This document shows, one piece after another, positions 49,337 to 57,930 of a DNA stretch of 64,000 nucleotides (the stretch's first letter is position 1; each line of letters begins with the position of its first letter). The translations under genes and the position numbers were made by a program. This DNA is from Anaerolineales bacterium UBA5195. GTDB taxonomy: Bacteria; Chloroflexota; Anaerolineae; Anaerolineales; Villigracilaceae. Below the pieces are notes generated by a model, which had not been told where the DNA came from, did no database searches, and saw only the letters and a list, made by a program, of their open reading frames with translations. Where the stretch lies: contig DHVZ01000081.1 in assembly GCA_002412925.1 (NCBI GenBank), positions 35,121 through 99,120 of the forward strand. Reading direction: 5' to 3'.

Positions 49337-50461
49337 CTAACAAGGATCGTAGATACGTTGAACCCGGCTGTTGATTTGGCAGGTCACTTCATAGGTAATC
49401 GTTTCGAGTTTCTCGGCCCATTCGTAGCAGGTGATTTCTTCGTTGCCGCTCCTGCCGATCAGCACAACTTCATCGCCAACTTTGACCTCGGTTTCGGGGC
49501 CAAGGTTAACCATGCTCTGATCCATACAAACGCGGCCAACAATGGGGTAGGATTTTCCGTTGATCAGCACGCGGCCCTGGTTTGAGAACAGGCGGTTGAA
49601 GCCGTCCGCATAACCAGCCGGGATGGTCGCAATCCAGGTCTCTTCCGGGGCGATCCAGGTGCGGCCATAGCCGATGGAGGTGCCTGCCGCTACTTTTTTC
49701 AGGAAAGAGACGCGGGTCACGAGGCTCAGGCCGGGCCTCAGCTCAATCGTGCGCGGGGTGCCCCCATCGGGGTAAAAGCCGTAGATCATGATCCCGGGGC
49801 GGACCATGTCGAACCAGGCAGGTTCATGTCCGAGGACCGCGCCAGAGTTGGAGGCGTGAACGAGTTCCACTTTACGGCCAAGGGCGGCATGGATAGCATC
49901 CACGGTAGTTTTGAAACGCTCGATCTGCCCCTGGGTGTAAATTGGGTCGGCTTCGTCGCTGACGGGGAAGTGCGTAAAAAGGCCTGTCAGGTACACGTTC
50001 GGGCACTCGTTTTCGATGTAAGCCGCAAGCGAGGGGGCCTCCTCAGGACTGACGCCCACCCGTCCCATCCCGGTGTCAATTTTCAGGTGGACGTTGGCGG
50101 CCAGGTCTCCGGCACGGCAAACGGCCTGGAGGTCGTCCACATTTTCGCGGGAGCAAACGGCTAAGGTAAGCCCGCCGCTTAACGCCGCCGGGAGCTCTTC
50201 GGAAAAGGCCGGGCTGAATTTCAGGATAGGTAATTTGATACCCGCCTGGCGCAATTGGAGGCCTTCCGGCACGGTCGCCACTCCCAGCCAGTCCACGCCG
50301 GTCTTTTCAGCCAGGCGTGAGACTTCAACAGCGCCATGTCCATAGCCATTGGCTTTGACAGCGATCAGGATTTTGCAATTTTGTCCAACAGCTTGGCGGA
50401 TGCCTTCGAGGTTGAAGCGGATGTTGGCAAGGTGGACTCGGGCATGGGTCTGGTAGAGCAT
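49337..50461 (-). CDS. alr: Alanine racemase
   Basis: The 374-residue PLP enzyme interconverts L- and D-alanine. The PLP lysine is K36 in AVKANGYGHG, the catalytic tyrosine lies in AGYADGFNR, and GRVCMDQSMVN closes the active site. D-alanine is needed for peptidoglycan, but its position as the last gene of the ornithine operon suggests a catabolic role: OrtAB releases D-alanine, which must become L-alanine before transamination. The ATG at 50461 has GGAG six bases upstream; a GTG at 50491 does not. A 40-base gap separates it from orr. Confidence 0.95.
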   Translation of the reverse strand: MLYQTHARVHLANIRFNLEGIRQAVGQNCKILIAVKANGYGHGAVEVSRLAEKTGVDWLGVATVPEGLQLRQAGIKLPILKFSPAFSEELPAALSGGLTLAVCSRENVDDLQAVCRAGDLAANVHLKIDTGMGRVGVSPEEAPSLAAYIENECPNVYLTGLFTHFPVSDEADPIYTQGQIERFKTTVDAIHAALGRKVELVHASNSGAVLGHEPAWFDMVRPGIMIYGFYPDGGTPRTIELRPGLSLVTRVSFLKKVAAGTSIGYGRTWIAPEETWIATIPAGYADGFNRLFSNQGRVLINGKSYPIVGRVCMDQSMVNLGPETEVKVGDEVVLIGRSGNEEITCYEWAEKLETITYEVTCQINSRVQRIYDPC

Positions 50462-50501
50462 GGCAAACTCCGATAAGCGCTGGTGCGACACACTGGTCTA
50501 A

Positions 50502-51581
50502 TCAGCCTTTAATAACGACTTTCTGAACGTATGGAGAAGTAGTCGCGGCCAATAATGCACCGTAGCCGGGATAAAAGACGACTTCGTCGCCGACGTTGAT
50601 GGCGGTGCGGGCATCCTCGACATCCAAAACGAGATGGTCGCTGCTCCCACCCAGGACGAGGATGCCGGGGTCATCAGGTTCGATGCTGTCGATGACCACA
50701 TCCTGGCGGCCAATGTTACAAATCGCGCGTTTGCGGATGCCGCGATCGACGAAATCGGTGAAGCCGCCGAAGGCGTCCTGCCCGCGATTGCCAATCGGAA
50801 TGGAGGGTTTGTACTCCACTTCCACAATTTCCGCCACAACCCGCATCGTGTCCTGACGGGTGCCCGGCCAGGGAGTGCGATCCAGCACGTTGCGCCCAAG
50901 GGTAATGGATTCACCAATCCGGAAGTGGTTGATCTCCTTGGGCATCCCGCCGCTGGCGAGCAGGGGCAGGCTGGAACTGTTGCCGCCAGAGAGAAGATCG
51001 AGCGGCAGACCGGTAGCCTTGCGACAGCGGTCACGGACCTCAATCAGTACTTGCATATTTTCGGTCGTGGGGATGACGCCGCCGTAACAGGCCAGGTTGC
51101 AGCCCAGGCCAATCACTTCGATATTGGGCAGGTTGGCCGTGCTGCGGACAACTTCGACGGCATGGTCGGGCCAGACGCCTTCGCGCAGATCACCCACGTC
51201 GATCATGATGATAACTTTGTGCTCAACGTTCAGCATTTGGGCAGCTTCTGATAGTTTGACAATGGTGTAAATGGATGAATTGAGCGAAATATCGCAGCAG
51301 CGCACCACATCCACGGCGCGGCTGGGAGCCGGGATGCGCAAGAGCATCAGCGGCATTTCAAGCCCAACATTGGAAACAGTTTGCAGATTGAGAATACGCG
51401 AATCGGCGATCATATCCGCGCCACCCGCTTGCAAAGCATGGAGGATGGCCGGGTGGGCGCTCATCACCTTGGTGACGCAGGCGACCTGCGCACCATGGTT
51501 GTGACAGAGTTGGATGACCGCCCGGGCATTTTCTTCGATGCGGTCGGGATAGATTTCAAGTCGAGGGGTACGGGTGTACAT
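50502..51581 (-). CDS. orr: Ornithine racemase (alanine/ornithine racemase family PLP enzyme)
   Basis: The 359-residue protein is a fold-type III PLP enzyme. Its N-terminus RLEIYPDRIEENARAVI and the PLP lysine K38 in CVTKVMSAHP match the Orr/YhfX-like group, as do LSGGNSSSLPLL and FRIGESITLGR. Orr converts L-ornithine to D-ornithine, the substrate of the aminomutase. The ATG at 51581 is preceded by GGAG. The order mutL-like, orr follows the arrangement known in Clostridium sticklandii. The substrate is assigned from context and family, not from specificity residues. Confidence 0.9.
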   Translation of the reverse strand: MYTRTPRLEIYPDRIEENARAVIQLCHNHGAQVACVTKVMSAHPAILHALQAGGADMIADSRILNLQTVSNVGLEMPLMLLRIPAPSRAVDVVRCCDISLNSSIYTIVKLSEAAQMLNVEHKVIIMIDVGDLREGVWPDHAVEVVRSTANLPNIEVIGLGCNLACYGGVIPTTENMQVLIEVRDRCRKATGLPLDLLSGGNSSSLPLLASGGMPKEINHFRIGESITLGRNVLDRTPWPGTRQDTMRVVAEIVEVEYKPSIPIGNRGQDAFGGFTDFVDRGIRKRAICNIGRQDVVIDSIEPDDPGILVLGGSSDHLVLDVEDARTAINVGDEVVFYPGYGALLAATTSPYVQKVVIKG

Positions 51582-51592
51582 AGTTGCTCCAG

Positions 51593-51685
51593 ATGTCACC
51601 GCGAGCGAGCGGTTTTTGTGAGCGTGGCGGTCTCCCACTTAGATGGGATTGCTTCGCCGGGGGAGAACGCTCCTCGCAATGACAT
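51593..51685 (+). repeat. Palindromic dispersed repeat between orr and the mutL-like gene
   Basis: ATGTCACCGCGAG (51593-51605) and CTCGCAATGACAT (51673-51685) form arms with 11 of 13 matching positions, enclosing GGTCTCCC/GGGATTGCTTCG. It is the same family as the outer element at 55409-55575. Confidence 0.65.
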
Positions 51686-51692
51686 AGCGAAT

Positions 51693-53030
51693 TTATTTTT
51701 CCGTTTCCACCCAGCGGCGGAAAGTGGCTCTGACATCCTCCGAGTAGGCCTGCGCCAGGGTGCCGAGGGCCGAGAAACGGTAGTCTTTGTCCATCAGGAT
51801 TTGGGCTTCGGGCGAGGGGAGCAGATATTTGCCCGCCCCGGTGCAGATGCCGCGCAGGATGGCTTCGCCGCCCTCCACGCGAGTCAGCGCCCCGCCGGTG
51901 CCGACCACCCACTTGACCGCCGTCAAGTCTTTGCCTTTGACGATTTGTTTCTTGCCGGTCGGCGTGTACAGGTCGGTCACCACCCCGGCGTGGCGCTTGA
52001 TCCCGGTCTCGACAGCGCGGGCGCACAGCCAGCGGGTCAATTCCTTCTGGCGCTCGGTGTTGGGCATGGCTTCCAAATCACTTAAACGGGCGGCCCAAGT
52101 CGAATCACCTTCCATTTCAATAATGTTATGCGCGTTGACAAAAACGCCCAAATCGCCTTCAACGGTGCGTTTGGCGTGCGGTTCGGGTTCGATGGTACGC
52201 GCGGCCCATTCCAGGCTGCCAGCGGTAACGCTGTGAAGGTCGGTGGTCGCGCCACCCACATCAAAAACCAGGCAGTCGCCCAGTTCTTCGGCGAACAACT
52301 CCGCGCCGCGCAAAACGGCGCCCGGAGTGGGCAAAATGCCCCACTGGGTCAATTGAGCCAACCTTGACATGCCGGGGGCGTGGATAATGTGCCGGTTGAA
52401 AACTTCGTGGATGAGTTTGCGCAGCGGCTCGATATTAAGCACATCCACATCGGGGAAAACGTTATCGGCCAGCAGGGTTTCGATACCCGCCTGCTCGAAA
52501 ATCTTCAGGATCGGCTTGCGGATGGCCGAATTCCCAGCGTAGAGCACCGGTACGGACAATTTCAGTTCGGCCAGTTTTTGAGCGTTGCGCAGGACGATCT
52601 CTTTTTCACCAAAATCCACACCACCGGCCAGCAGGATGATGTTGGGGTTAATCTCGCGGATTTCATCCAGATCGTACTCGCCCAACCCACCAGCGGTCAC
52701 CATTTTGACGATGCCGCCCGCCCCGAGGGCCGCTTCGCGCGCGGCCCGGGCGGTCATGCTGTAAGTGAGACCATGCACGGTCATCCGTAACCCGCCCGCC
52801 GCCGAACTGTTGACAAAAGTCTCAGGCTGGCCGAGGGGCTGACCGTAAGCCGCTTTTAGGTTCGCGATGGCTTCGTTCACGCCGAGGCCTACATCGCCCT
52901 GACTGACGCTGGTCGGCGCAAAACCCTGGGCGAGATGCTCAAATCCGCCTGCGGGCAGACGCCGGAAGCCGTTGATTTTGGTGATGGTGGAACCGACCTC
53001 GATGGTCAGGATTTCGATTAAATACGTCAC
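51693..53030 (-). CDS. GlmL/MutL-family ASKHA ATPase, likely aminomutase reactivation factor
   Basis: The 445-residue protein is related to GlmL/MutL, which accompany B12-dependent carbon-skeleton and amino mutases. The ATPase phosphate motifs are IEVGSTITKINGF at the N-terminus and FDVGGATTDLHSV (about 263-275). A VVGTGGALTR adenosine motif lies near 385. It probably reactivates or loads the cobalamin enzyme OraSE; this role is inferred from gene order across ornithine clusters. The start is taken as GTG at 53030 (AAAGG seven bases upstream), because the frame upstream is repeat DNA. Confidence 0.82.
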   Translation of the reverse strand: MTYLIEILTIEVGSTITKINGFRRLPAGGFEHLAQGFAPTSVSQGDVGLGVNEAIANLKAAYGQPLGQPETFVNSSAAGGLRMTVHGLTYSMTARAAREAALGAGGIVKMVTAGGLGEYDLDEIREINPNIILLAGGVDFGEKEIVLRNAQKLAELKLSVPVLYAGNSAIRKPILKIFEQAGIETLLADNVFPDVDVLNIEPLRKLIHEVFNRHIIHAPGMSRLAQLTQWGILPTPGAVLRGAELFAEELGDCLVFDVGGATTDLHSVTAGSLEWAARTIEPEPHAKRTVEGDLGVFVNAHNIIEMEGDSTWAARLSDLEAMPNTERQKELTRWLCARAVETGIKRHAGVVTDLYTPTGKKQIVKGKDLTAVKWVVGTGGALTRVEGGEAILRGICTGAGKYLLPSPEAQILMDKDYRFSALGTLAQAYSEDVRATFRRWVETEK

Positions 53031-53044
53031 AGCAAAACCTTTAT

Positions 53045-53170
53045 CCACAGATTTCGCCGATTTCACAGAAAAAACCTATCACCACAAAGGCACAGAGTTC
53101 ACGGAGTTTTTTAAGATTCTCTGTGTTCTCCGTGTCTCTGGGGTGAATTTAAAATCTGCGTAATCTGTGG
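53045..53170 (+). repeat. Nested inverted repeats between mutL-like and oraE
   Basis: Outer arms 53045-53063 and 53152-53170 (CCACAGATTTCGCCGATTT; 16 of 19 match) enclose inner arms 53080-53106 and 53119-53145 (about 20 of 27 match), rich in CACAGAG units. Two repeat families appear nested. Confidence 0.7.
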
Positions 53171-53181
53171 CTGAATCGCTC

Positions 53182-55386
53182 TTAAACGACGCCGCGAGAT
53201 TTGAGAATTTTCACCATCGCATCCACCACCTGGATGCCTTTGGTGCCGCGCCCGAAGGTGGCATCCAGGCCGGTTTCGGCGGCCATCTCGCGGGTGACTT
53301 GCGTCCCGCCAGCGATGAGAATGATGTTGTCGCGGATGCCCTTTTCCTGGCAGAGTTCGGCTAGTTTACGCATCTGTGTGCGGTGGACATCGTTGTGGCT
53401 GATGATGGTCGAAATCAGGATGGCCTGCGCGCCGGTTTCAATGGCGGCGTCCACCAGTTTGCCGAGCGGGACGGAGGTGCCCAGGTAGTGGTATTTCACG
53501 CCATATTTCTCGATACCGCCGTGCTTGATGTCGAGAATTTCGCGCATTCCAACGCTGTGTTCATCCTCGCCCACCGTCCCGGCCACGACTTTCACGCCGA
53601 GCTGTTTGATGGCGGCGCGAATCTCGTCTTCGGGGAGCATGATTTCTTTGGGCGGAATCTTCAGGTCGGCTTTTTTGATGTCAAACTTGACCTTGCCCTT
53701 GACCTCGACAAAACAGCCTTCGGCCTGTTGCAGTACCATCAGATTGATGACCTGCGGATCGTCCAGCCCCATCTTGCGGGCCATTTCGAGGGCGGCTTCG
53801 CGGGCGATATCTTCGGCTTCGGTAACGACAAATTGCAGCAGCATAGTGCCATCGCCCGCCCATTCCGCTTCGGGGCGGATCAGGCCACCCTTGCGGTAGG
53901 GCAGGGTCTTTTCGAGACGGGCATCCGCCGAATCAGCGGGGTCAAGCTCGTCGATGTAGACGATTTTTTCCGGTTTGCAAAGGGTGCAGCCATCAATCGG
54001 GTCGCAGGGCTTCGTCAAACCAGCAGGCAGGTAGTTATTGCCAAAGTGGTCGCAGACTGGGGCCATGTAATCGCCGTCGCGCTCGATCAGCGAATCAGCG
54101 CCGACCCCGCCCTTGCCATCGCGGGCAATCCCATCGCCATTGCGTTCGGGGTACTTGGCCGAATCGACGAAAAAGCCCTTCTCCACCGCCGCGAAATATC
54201 CGCCAACTTCGATGACTTCTTCCAAAAAGGCCACGGCGCGTTCCTTGATGTCACGGACCATCTCACCCAGCGGGCCTGCCTGGTTCAACGTCAGCAGTTC
54301 TTTGATGCCATCCAGCGCGGCCCAGGTCTGTTTGACGGTCTGGACGCCGCGGATGTTGTTGTAATGCCAGGGGACGTTGCGGCCCTCGTCGGGGGTGATC
54401 GTGCTCTGGATGTCAGCGCTGGTCAACATCGAGATCAGCGTGTCAATCGTGTGGGTGCGGACGGCTTCCTCGATATCGGCTTCGATGTAGCGCGTGTTCT
54501 GCTGGGCGCGCATCTTGTATTCAGAGAAAAAGTCGCGCAGGGCCACGGCGTAGGGCAGGTCGTACCAGAGTTTGGGCGCGGGGGGCGCATCCGGTGGAAC
54601 GGTGGAGAGGCCGATCAGGTCTTTGACCATCCCGGCAGCGACCGAGAAGGAGCAGTTCAGGCCATGCTGGACCATCAGCTCGGGCATGACCAGCCAACCG
54701 GCTTTGGCAGTGGCATTGGCGTTGTGCGCGCCGTCGATTTGGAAAATCCCGGCCCCGGCCATGACCTTCTTGGCCTCAGCGGCATCCACAAACGAGCGGT
54801 ACATGTTGACGTTGCGATAGAGCACATTGTACTGCGGGTCCTGGTGCGCGCCGTTGATGCCTTCCTCGGCAAACAGCACGGCCACTTCAGGCCCGGCCAC
54901 GCCGGAAACGTAGCTGTGGAAGTTGATCGGGCGGCCAACTTCGTCTTCGATCAAGTCGCAGGCCTTGCGGCTGGCGCGGATCTGCTTGCGGGTGATCGGG
55001 ACGCCGCCGGTGCCTTCGGGCGTGCCTTCCATCAGGCCATCGATGTGACTCTGACCGGTGGTGCGGATGACCATCAGGTGGTCAGCGCCGTGCCAGGCGG
55101 CCATTCTCATCCGGCGGATGTCATCTTCGAAGCGCCCGGAGGCAATTTCGGTGGTAACGACGCAGGATGGCTGGGGATCGATGTGGTCGAAATATTTGGA
55201 AGCGGGCAAACCGAGGCTGTTTTTGAGCGGTTTGGACATATCGCGGAAGTGGAACGGCCCCATATCCACGCCTTCGGCGGGGACATCGCGCCAGACCCAG
55301 CCTTTGCGGCGCGGGTGGTAATGTTCCAAATCCTGCATGATTTCTTCGAGATCGAGTTTCTTGTTGGGCTCGAGTTGCATGGTCAT
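53182..55386 (-). CDS. oraE: D-ornithine 4,5-aminomutase, large (B12-binding) subunit
   Basis: The 734-residue protein moves the terminal amino group of D-ornithine to C4, giving 2,4-diaminopentanoate, using adenosylcobalamin and PLP. A TIM-barrel-like N-terminal region (about 60-560) precedes the cobalamin domain (about 590-734). The base-off B12 motif is DEHSVG with H610. K621 in LDIKHGG lies 11 residues later, the same spacing as the cobalt-binding His and PLP lysine described for the clostridial enzyme. The ATG at 55386 follows AGAGG; the ATG at 55404 has none. The partner oraS lies upstream across a large repeat. Confidence 0.95.
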   Translation of the reverse strand: MTMQLEPNKKLDLEEIMQDLEHYHPRRKGWVWRDVPAEGVDMGPFHFRDMSKPLKNSLGLPASKYFDHIDPQPSCVVTTEIASGRFEDDIRRMRMAAWHGADHLMVIRTTGQSHIDGLMEGTPEGTGGVPITRKQIRASRKACDLIEDEVGRPINFHSYVSGVAGPEVAVLFAEEGINGAHQDPQYNVLYRNVNMYRSFVDAAEAKKVMAGAGIFQIDGAHNANATAKAGWLVMPELMVQHGLNCSFSVAAGMVKDLIGLSTVPPDAPPAPKLWYDLPYAVALRDFFSEYKMRAQQNTRYIEADIEEAVRTHTIDTLISMLTSADIQSTITPDEGRNVPWHYNNIRGVQTVKQTWAALDGIKELLTLNQAGPLGEMVRDIKERAVAFLEEVIEVGGYFAAVEKGFFVDSAKYPERNGDGIARDGKGGVGADSLIERDGDYMAPVCDHFGNNYLPAGLTKPCDPIDGCTLCKPEKIVYIDELDPADSADARLEKTLPYRKGGLIRPEAEWAGDGTMLLQFVVTEAEDIAREAALEMARKMGLDDPQVINLMVLQQAEGCFVEVKGKVKFDIKKADLKIPPKEIMLPEDEIRAAIKQLGVKVVAGTVGEDEHSVGMREILDIKHGGIEKYGVKYHYLGTSVPLGKLVDAAIETGAQAILISTIISHNDVHRTQMRKLAELCQEKGIRDNIILIAGGTQVTREMAAETGLDATFGRGTKGIQVVDAMVKILKSRGVV

Positions 55387-55408
55387 TGTTGTTTCCTCTT
55401 TCATCCGA

Positions 55409-55575
55409 TGTCATTACGAGCGAACCGCTGGTCGAGTAGCCCCGTGCTTTTCGAGGCGTATCGAGACCAAGGCGAGCGAAGCAATCTCCTGAAAGTCAGT
55501 GTGTCCCTTTTAACGGGGGATTGCTTCGGGTTTCGATACGCCGCTACGCGGCACTCAACCCTCGCAAGGACATGA
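55409..55575 (+). repeat. Composite nested palindrome between oraE and oraS
   Basis: An outer repeat (TGTCATTACGAG at 55409 to CTCGCAAGGACA at 55561-55572; GAAGCAATCTCC with GGGGGATTGCTTC) is interrupted twice: by 55425-55468 (GGTCGAGTAG to TATCGAGACC) and by 55528-55560 (GGTTTCGATACG to CACTCAACC). The second insert is the inverse of the first. Confidence 0.75.
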
Positions 55576-55580
55576 AATGT

Positions 55581-55931
55581 TTAGAATAATCCGTTCAGAA
55601 CATCCTTGTTTTCAAGGATGGCCGCCGCGGCGGTGCGGACATCGGTGCCGTTTTTCTGGGCCAGCTTCAGGACAACATGTCCCGCGCCTTTGCCCAGCAA
55701 ACCGGCTTCATAGATATGATTCACCACGCCATGCGAGGAAATGCTGTCGATGCCCATGCGCAGCAGAACAGAGCGTTCGATGGATGGGGAGGTGTGCTTC
55801 TTCGCCAGGTCAACAATTGGGGCGATGGCCTGGTCGCACAATTGCCAGAAGCGCGCCTTCAGTTCGGCGTCGCTCATCTTTTTCAGTTCTTCCCGGCGCT
55901 GCTCGAACCGGGTGATACGTTCGTTAGTCAT
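55581..55931 (-). CDS. oraS: D-ornithine 4,5-aminomutase, small subunit
   Basis: The 116-residue protein matches the small S component of ornithine aminomutase in size and sequence: FEQRREELKKMSDAELKARF at the front, then SIERSVLLRMGIDSISSHGV and GHVVLKLAQKNGTDV. It binds OraE and is required for activity. The ATG at 55931 follows GGAG; the GTG at 55943 does not. It lies between ortB and oraE, as expected. The repeats on both sides could separate its translation rate from that of oraE. Confidence 0.93.
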   Translation of the reverse strand: MTNERITRFEQRREELKKMSDAELKARFWQLCDQAIAPIVDLAKKHTSPSIERSVLLRMGIDSISSHGVVNHIYEAGLLGKGAGHVVLKLAQKNGTDVRTAAAAILENKDVLNGLF

Positions 55932-55952
55932 AGTAGTCTCCACATTAGAGAA

Positions 55953-56008
55953 AAGCCCCTTCCCCTAAATCGGTTCTCAGATTTGGGGGAAGGCGGGGGA
56001 TGGGGGCT
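55953..56008 (+). repeat. Hairpin repeat between oraS and ortB
   Basis: CCTTCCCCTAAATC (55958-55971) pairs with GATTTGGGGGAAGG (55980-55993) with one G.T pair. Outer AAGCCCC and GGGGCTT extend the palindrome to the ortB stop codon. Confidence 0.65.
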
Positions 56009-57417
56009 TATTTCAATTCAGCCACATTTTCCTTCACCCAATCCACAGACATCTTCAAATCCGCGGCCAGGAAAGCATAATCGGTGTCGGTCCACTGTTC
56101 CACAGGCAAAGCCTTGACGGCGTTCTTCAGGTATGACTGGCGAAGCTTTTCCATATCCTGGACTTTGCCCCAAACCTGGTCGAGCCGCTCGGGGATGACG
56201 ATGGCTTTGCCGGGAACGTTGTCCTGCGGGTCGCCGCGCCGCACTTCGATGCCGTTCTCGCGGGCGAAGGACAACTGGCGGTTGTGATGCTTGCCCGCGC
56301 CGGTGTACTCGGTCTCCTGGACGACCACAATCTGGTCGCGGTCCAGTTGACGGGCGAGGGTCACGGCAGCGGTCAGACTGGTGTTGCCCGCCGGGCCGCG
56401 TTCCAGACCTTCCAGCTTGGTCAGCAGTTCGGTGACATAGAAAACTTCGCCCTGGGTCACAAGCTGGTACTCGTCCATGTAGCGCAGGGAGCGGGCCGCG
56501 TTGCGCGGCACATCCACCCGGTCGGGCCAGGTGGCGAAGGGCACGCCGAAACCGGTATGCCCGGTAGTGAAGGATTTGCGGTTGAAGTCCTTATCGGAGG
56601 CCATGTGCAGGCCGCTCAAGTCCACCGAGCAGGCCACGATGCGCGTGTCGGTTGCTCCGGCGGCCTGCAGTCCGCGCGCGGTTCCGGTCAGGTTGCCGCC
56701 GCCCGCGTGGGTGATGACGACTGCGTCCGGGTTTTGGCCGCAGCGGGCGCGGACCTGTTCGACGATTTCAGTCCCCAGCGTTTCCACGCCGCGGATACCA
56801 AAGGGCGTGTACAGGCTGGCATTGAAAAAGCCGGTCTCTTCCAGCGTGCGCAGCAGCATGTAGAACAGTTCCGGGCCAACCGAGAGTTTCAGCACTTCCG
56901 CGCCGTAGGCTTCACAGGCGCGGCTTTTTTCGACGATTTCGGGCTGGCCCACAAAGCGGCTGTCGAAGACTTCCTGAACGATGATGCACTTCAGCCCGCG
57001 CTGGGCGGCTTGCGAGGCGACTGCCGCCCCGTAGTTGCCGCTCGTCGCGGCGATTATGCCTTTATAGCCCTTTTTGGCGGCTTCATAGGCGCTGATCGAG
57101 GCCCGGCGGGCTTTGAAGCTGCCCGAAGCGTTGGCAGCCTCGTCCTTGACGAAAATCCGCGCGCCTTTGCCCGGCCCGGCGATCTTGCGCACCGCTTCAG
57201 TAATGTTGCGCAATTCATAAAGCGGCGTATTGCCGACCTTGGTCTCGCCCTGGATGCGGACAATGTCCGCATGGGTATAGCCAGTTTCGCGCATCATCCG
57301 TTCATAGTCGAAGGCGATCGGGCTGGTGATGAAAGCGGAGAAATCGATCCCCAGCGAGGCCTTCATGATCTCGTTTTTGCGGGCGGTGACCGCCGCGTAG
57401 GACATGTCGCGGGTCAT
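56008..57417 (-). CDS. ortB: 2-amino-4-oxopentanoate thiolase, beta subunit
   Basis: The 469-residue protein is a fold-type II PLP enzyme (threonine-synthase-like), the catalytic subunit that, with OrtA, splits 2-amino-4-oxopentanoate with CoA into acetyl-CoA and D-alanine. The PLP lysine is K102 in ASGSFKARRA, followed by TSGNYGAAVASQAA. THAGGGNLTG forms the phosphate-binding loop. The start codon overlaps the ortA stop by four bases (ATGA), so the subunits are translationally coupled, and GGAGG lies within ortA. Confidence 0.94.
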   Translation of the reverse strand: MTRDMSYAAVTARKNEIMKASLGIDFSAFITSPIAFDYERMMRETGYTHADIVRIQGETKVGNTPLYELRNITEAVRKIAGPGKGARIFVKDEAANASGSFKARRASISAYEAAKKGYKGIIAATSGNYGAAVASQAAQRGLKCIIVQEVFDSRFVGQPEIVEKSRACEAYGAEVLKLSVGPELFYMLLRTLEETGFFNASLYTPFGIRGVETLGTEIVEQVRARCGQNPDAVVITHAGGGNLTGTARGLQAAGATDTRIVACSVDLSGLHMASDKDFNRKSFTTGHTGFGVPFATWPDRVDVPRNAARSLRYMDEYQLVTQGEVFYVTELLTKLEGLERGPAGNTSLTAAVTLARQLDRDQIVVVQETEYTGAGKHHNRQLSFARENGIEVRRGDPQDNVPGKAIVIPERLDQVWGKVQDMEKLRQSYLKNAVKALPVEQWTDTDYAFLAADLKMSVDWVKENVAELK

Positions 57418-57698
57418 TGTTCCGCCTCCGTTCCAATCGTTAGCAGTTCTGGGACAGTTGTCCCAAAGCTGTGGGAATAACTTGGAAGCTCCGTCTTCAG
57501 CGTGCCGGTCAGTTCGCGCCCAATGATGGTGCGGATGGTCACTTCCTGTCCCATTTCGGCCTCGGCCTGCAAAAAACCGGAGACGCGCAGCAGGTAGGGC
57601 GTCTGGCGGGTGTCTTCGGGCAGGGTCGGGGCGCGTTCTTCGGGTTTGAGAACGACTTGCTCGATCTCCACCCAGGTTCCTTTGGCGATTTTGTTCAT
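57414..57698 (-). CDS. ortA: 2-amino-4-oxopentanoate thiolase, alpha subunit
   Basis: The 94-residue protein matches the small OrtA subunit: KGTWVEIEQVVLKPEERAP, then LPEDTRQTPYLLRVSGFL and VTIRTIIGRELTG. It has no catalytic motif of its own and works with OrtB. The ATG at 57698 has AGGTGA upstream; a longer frame to 57860 runs through repeat DNA and is rejected. The pair with ortB is the only tightly overlapping junction of the operon. Confidence 0.92.
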   Translation of the reverse strand: MNKIAKGTWVEIEQVVLKPEERAPTLPEDTRQTPYLLRVSGFLQAEAEMGQEVTIRTIIGRELTGTLKTELPSYSHSFGTTVPELLTIGTEAEQ

Positions 57699-57722
57699 GG
57701 TTTCACCTTTTTCAAAAAGCCG

Positions 57723-57845
57723 CTGGTCGAGTAAGACGCCGCACTTTGGCGTCTGTATCGAGACCCACGGCATCGGGTTTCGACACTTGCACCTGCGCTG
57801 CAAGTGCAGGTGTACGGCGAAAGAGCATCGCCTACTCAACCCTCG
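57723..57845 (+). repeat. GGTCGAGTAG-type dispersed repeat pair between ortA and ord
   Basis: CTGGTCGAGTAAGACGCC to GTATCGAGACCC (57723-57766) is followed by the inverse GGGTTTCGACAC to CTACTCAACCC (57775-57842). It is the same family as the inserts at 55425-55468 and 55528-55560. An inner CACCTGC/GCAGGTG hairpin is present. Confidence 0.7.
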
Positions 57846-57930
57846 TCCGTGAAATCCCAAAGGCCGAAAGCGACAAGCGTTTCCGGCCTCAATCTGAGAG
57901 TTCTACGGGACTCTCCGGCGTCAATTTTGA

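Noticed and set aside
49241..49585. 114-codon plus-strand frame opposite alr
   Set aside because: Antisense of alr; no coding features.
53045..53170. Possible CRISPR-like array because of repeated CACAGAG units
   Set aside because: Arms are inverted, not direct, and there are no regular spacers.
53383..55575. 730-codon open frame on the plus strand opposite oraE
   Set aside because: It is the exact antisense of oraE, lacks a ribosome site and has low-complexity composition; oraE has full family motifs.
56284..57480. 398-codon plus-strand frame opposite ortB
   Set aside because: Antisense shadow of a GC-rich gene; no domain and no start signals.
57699..57860. N-terminal extension of ortA
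   Set aside because: The extra 54 residues are encoded by dispersed repeat DNA and the family starts at the Met at 57698.
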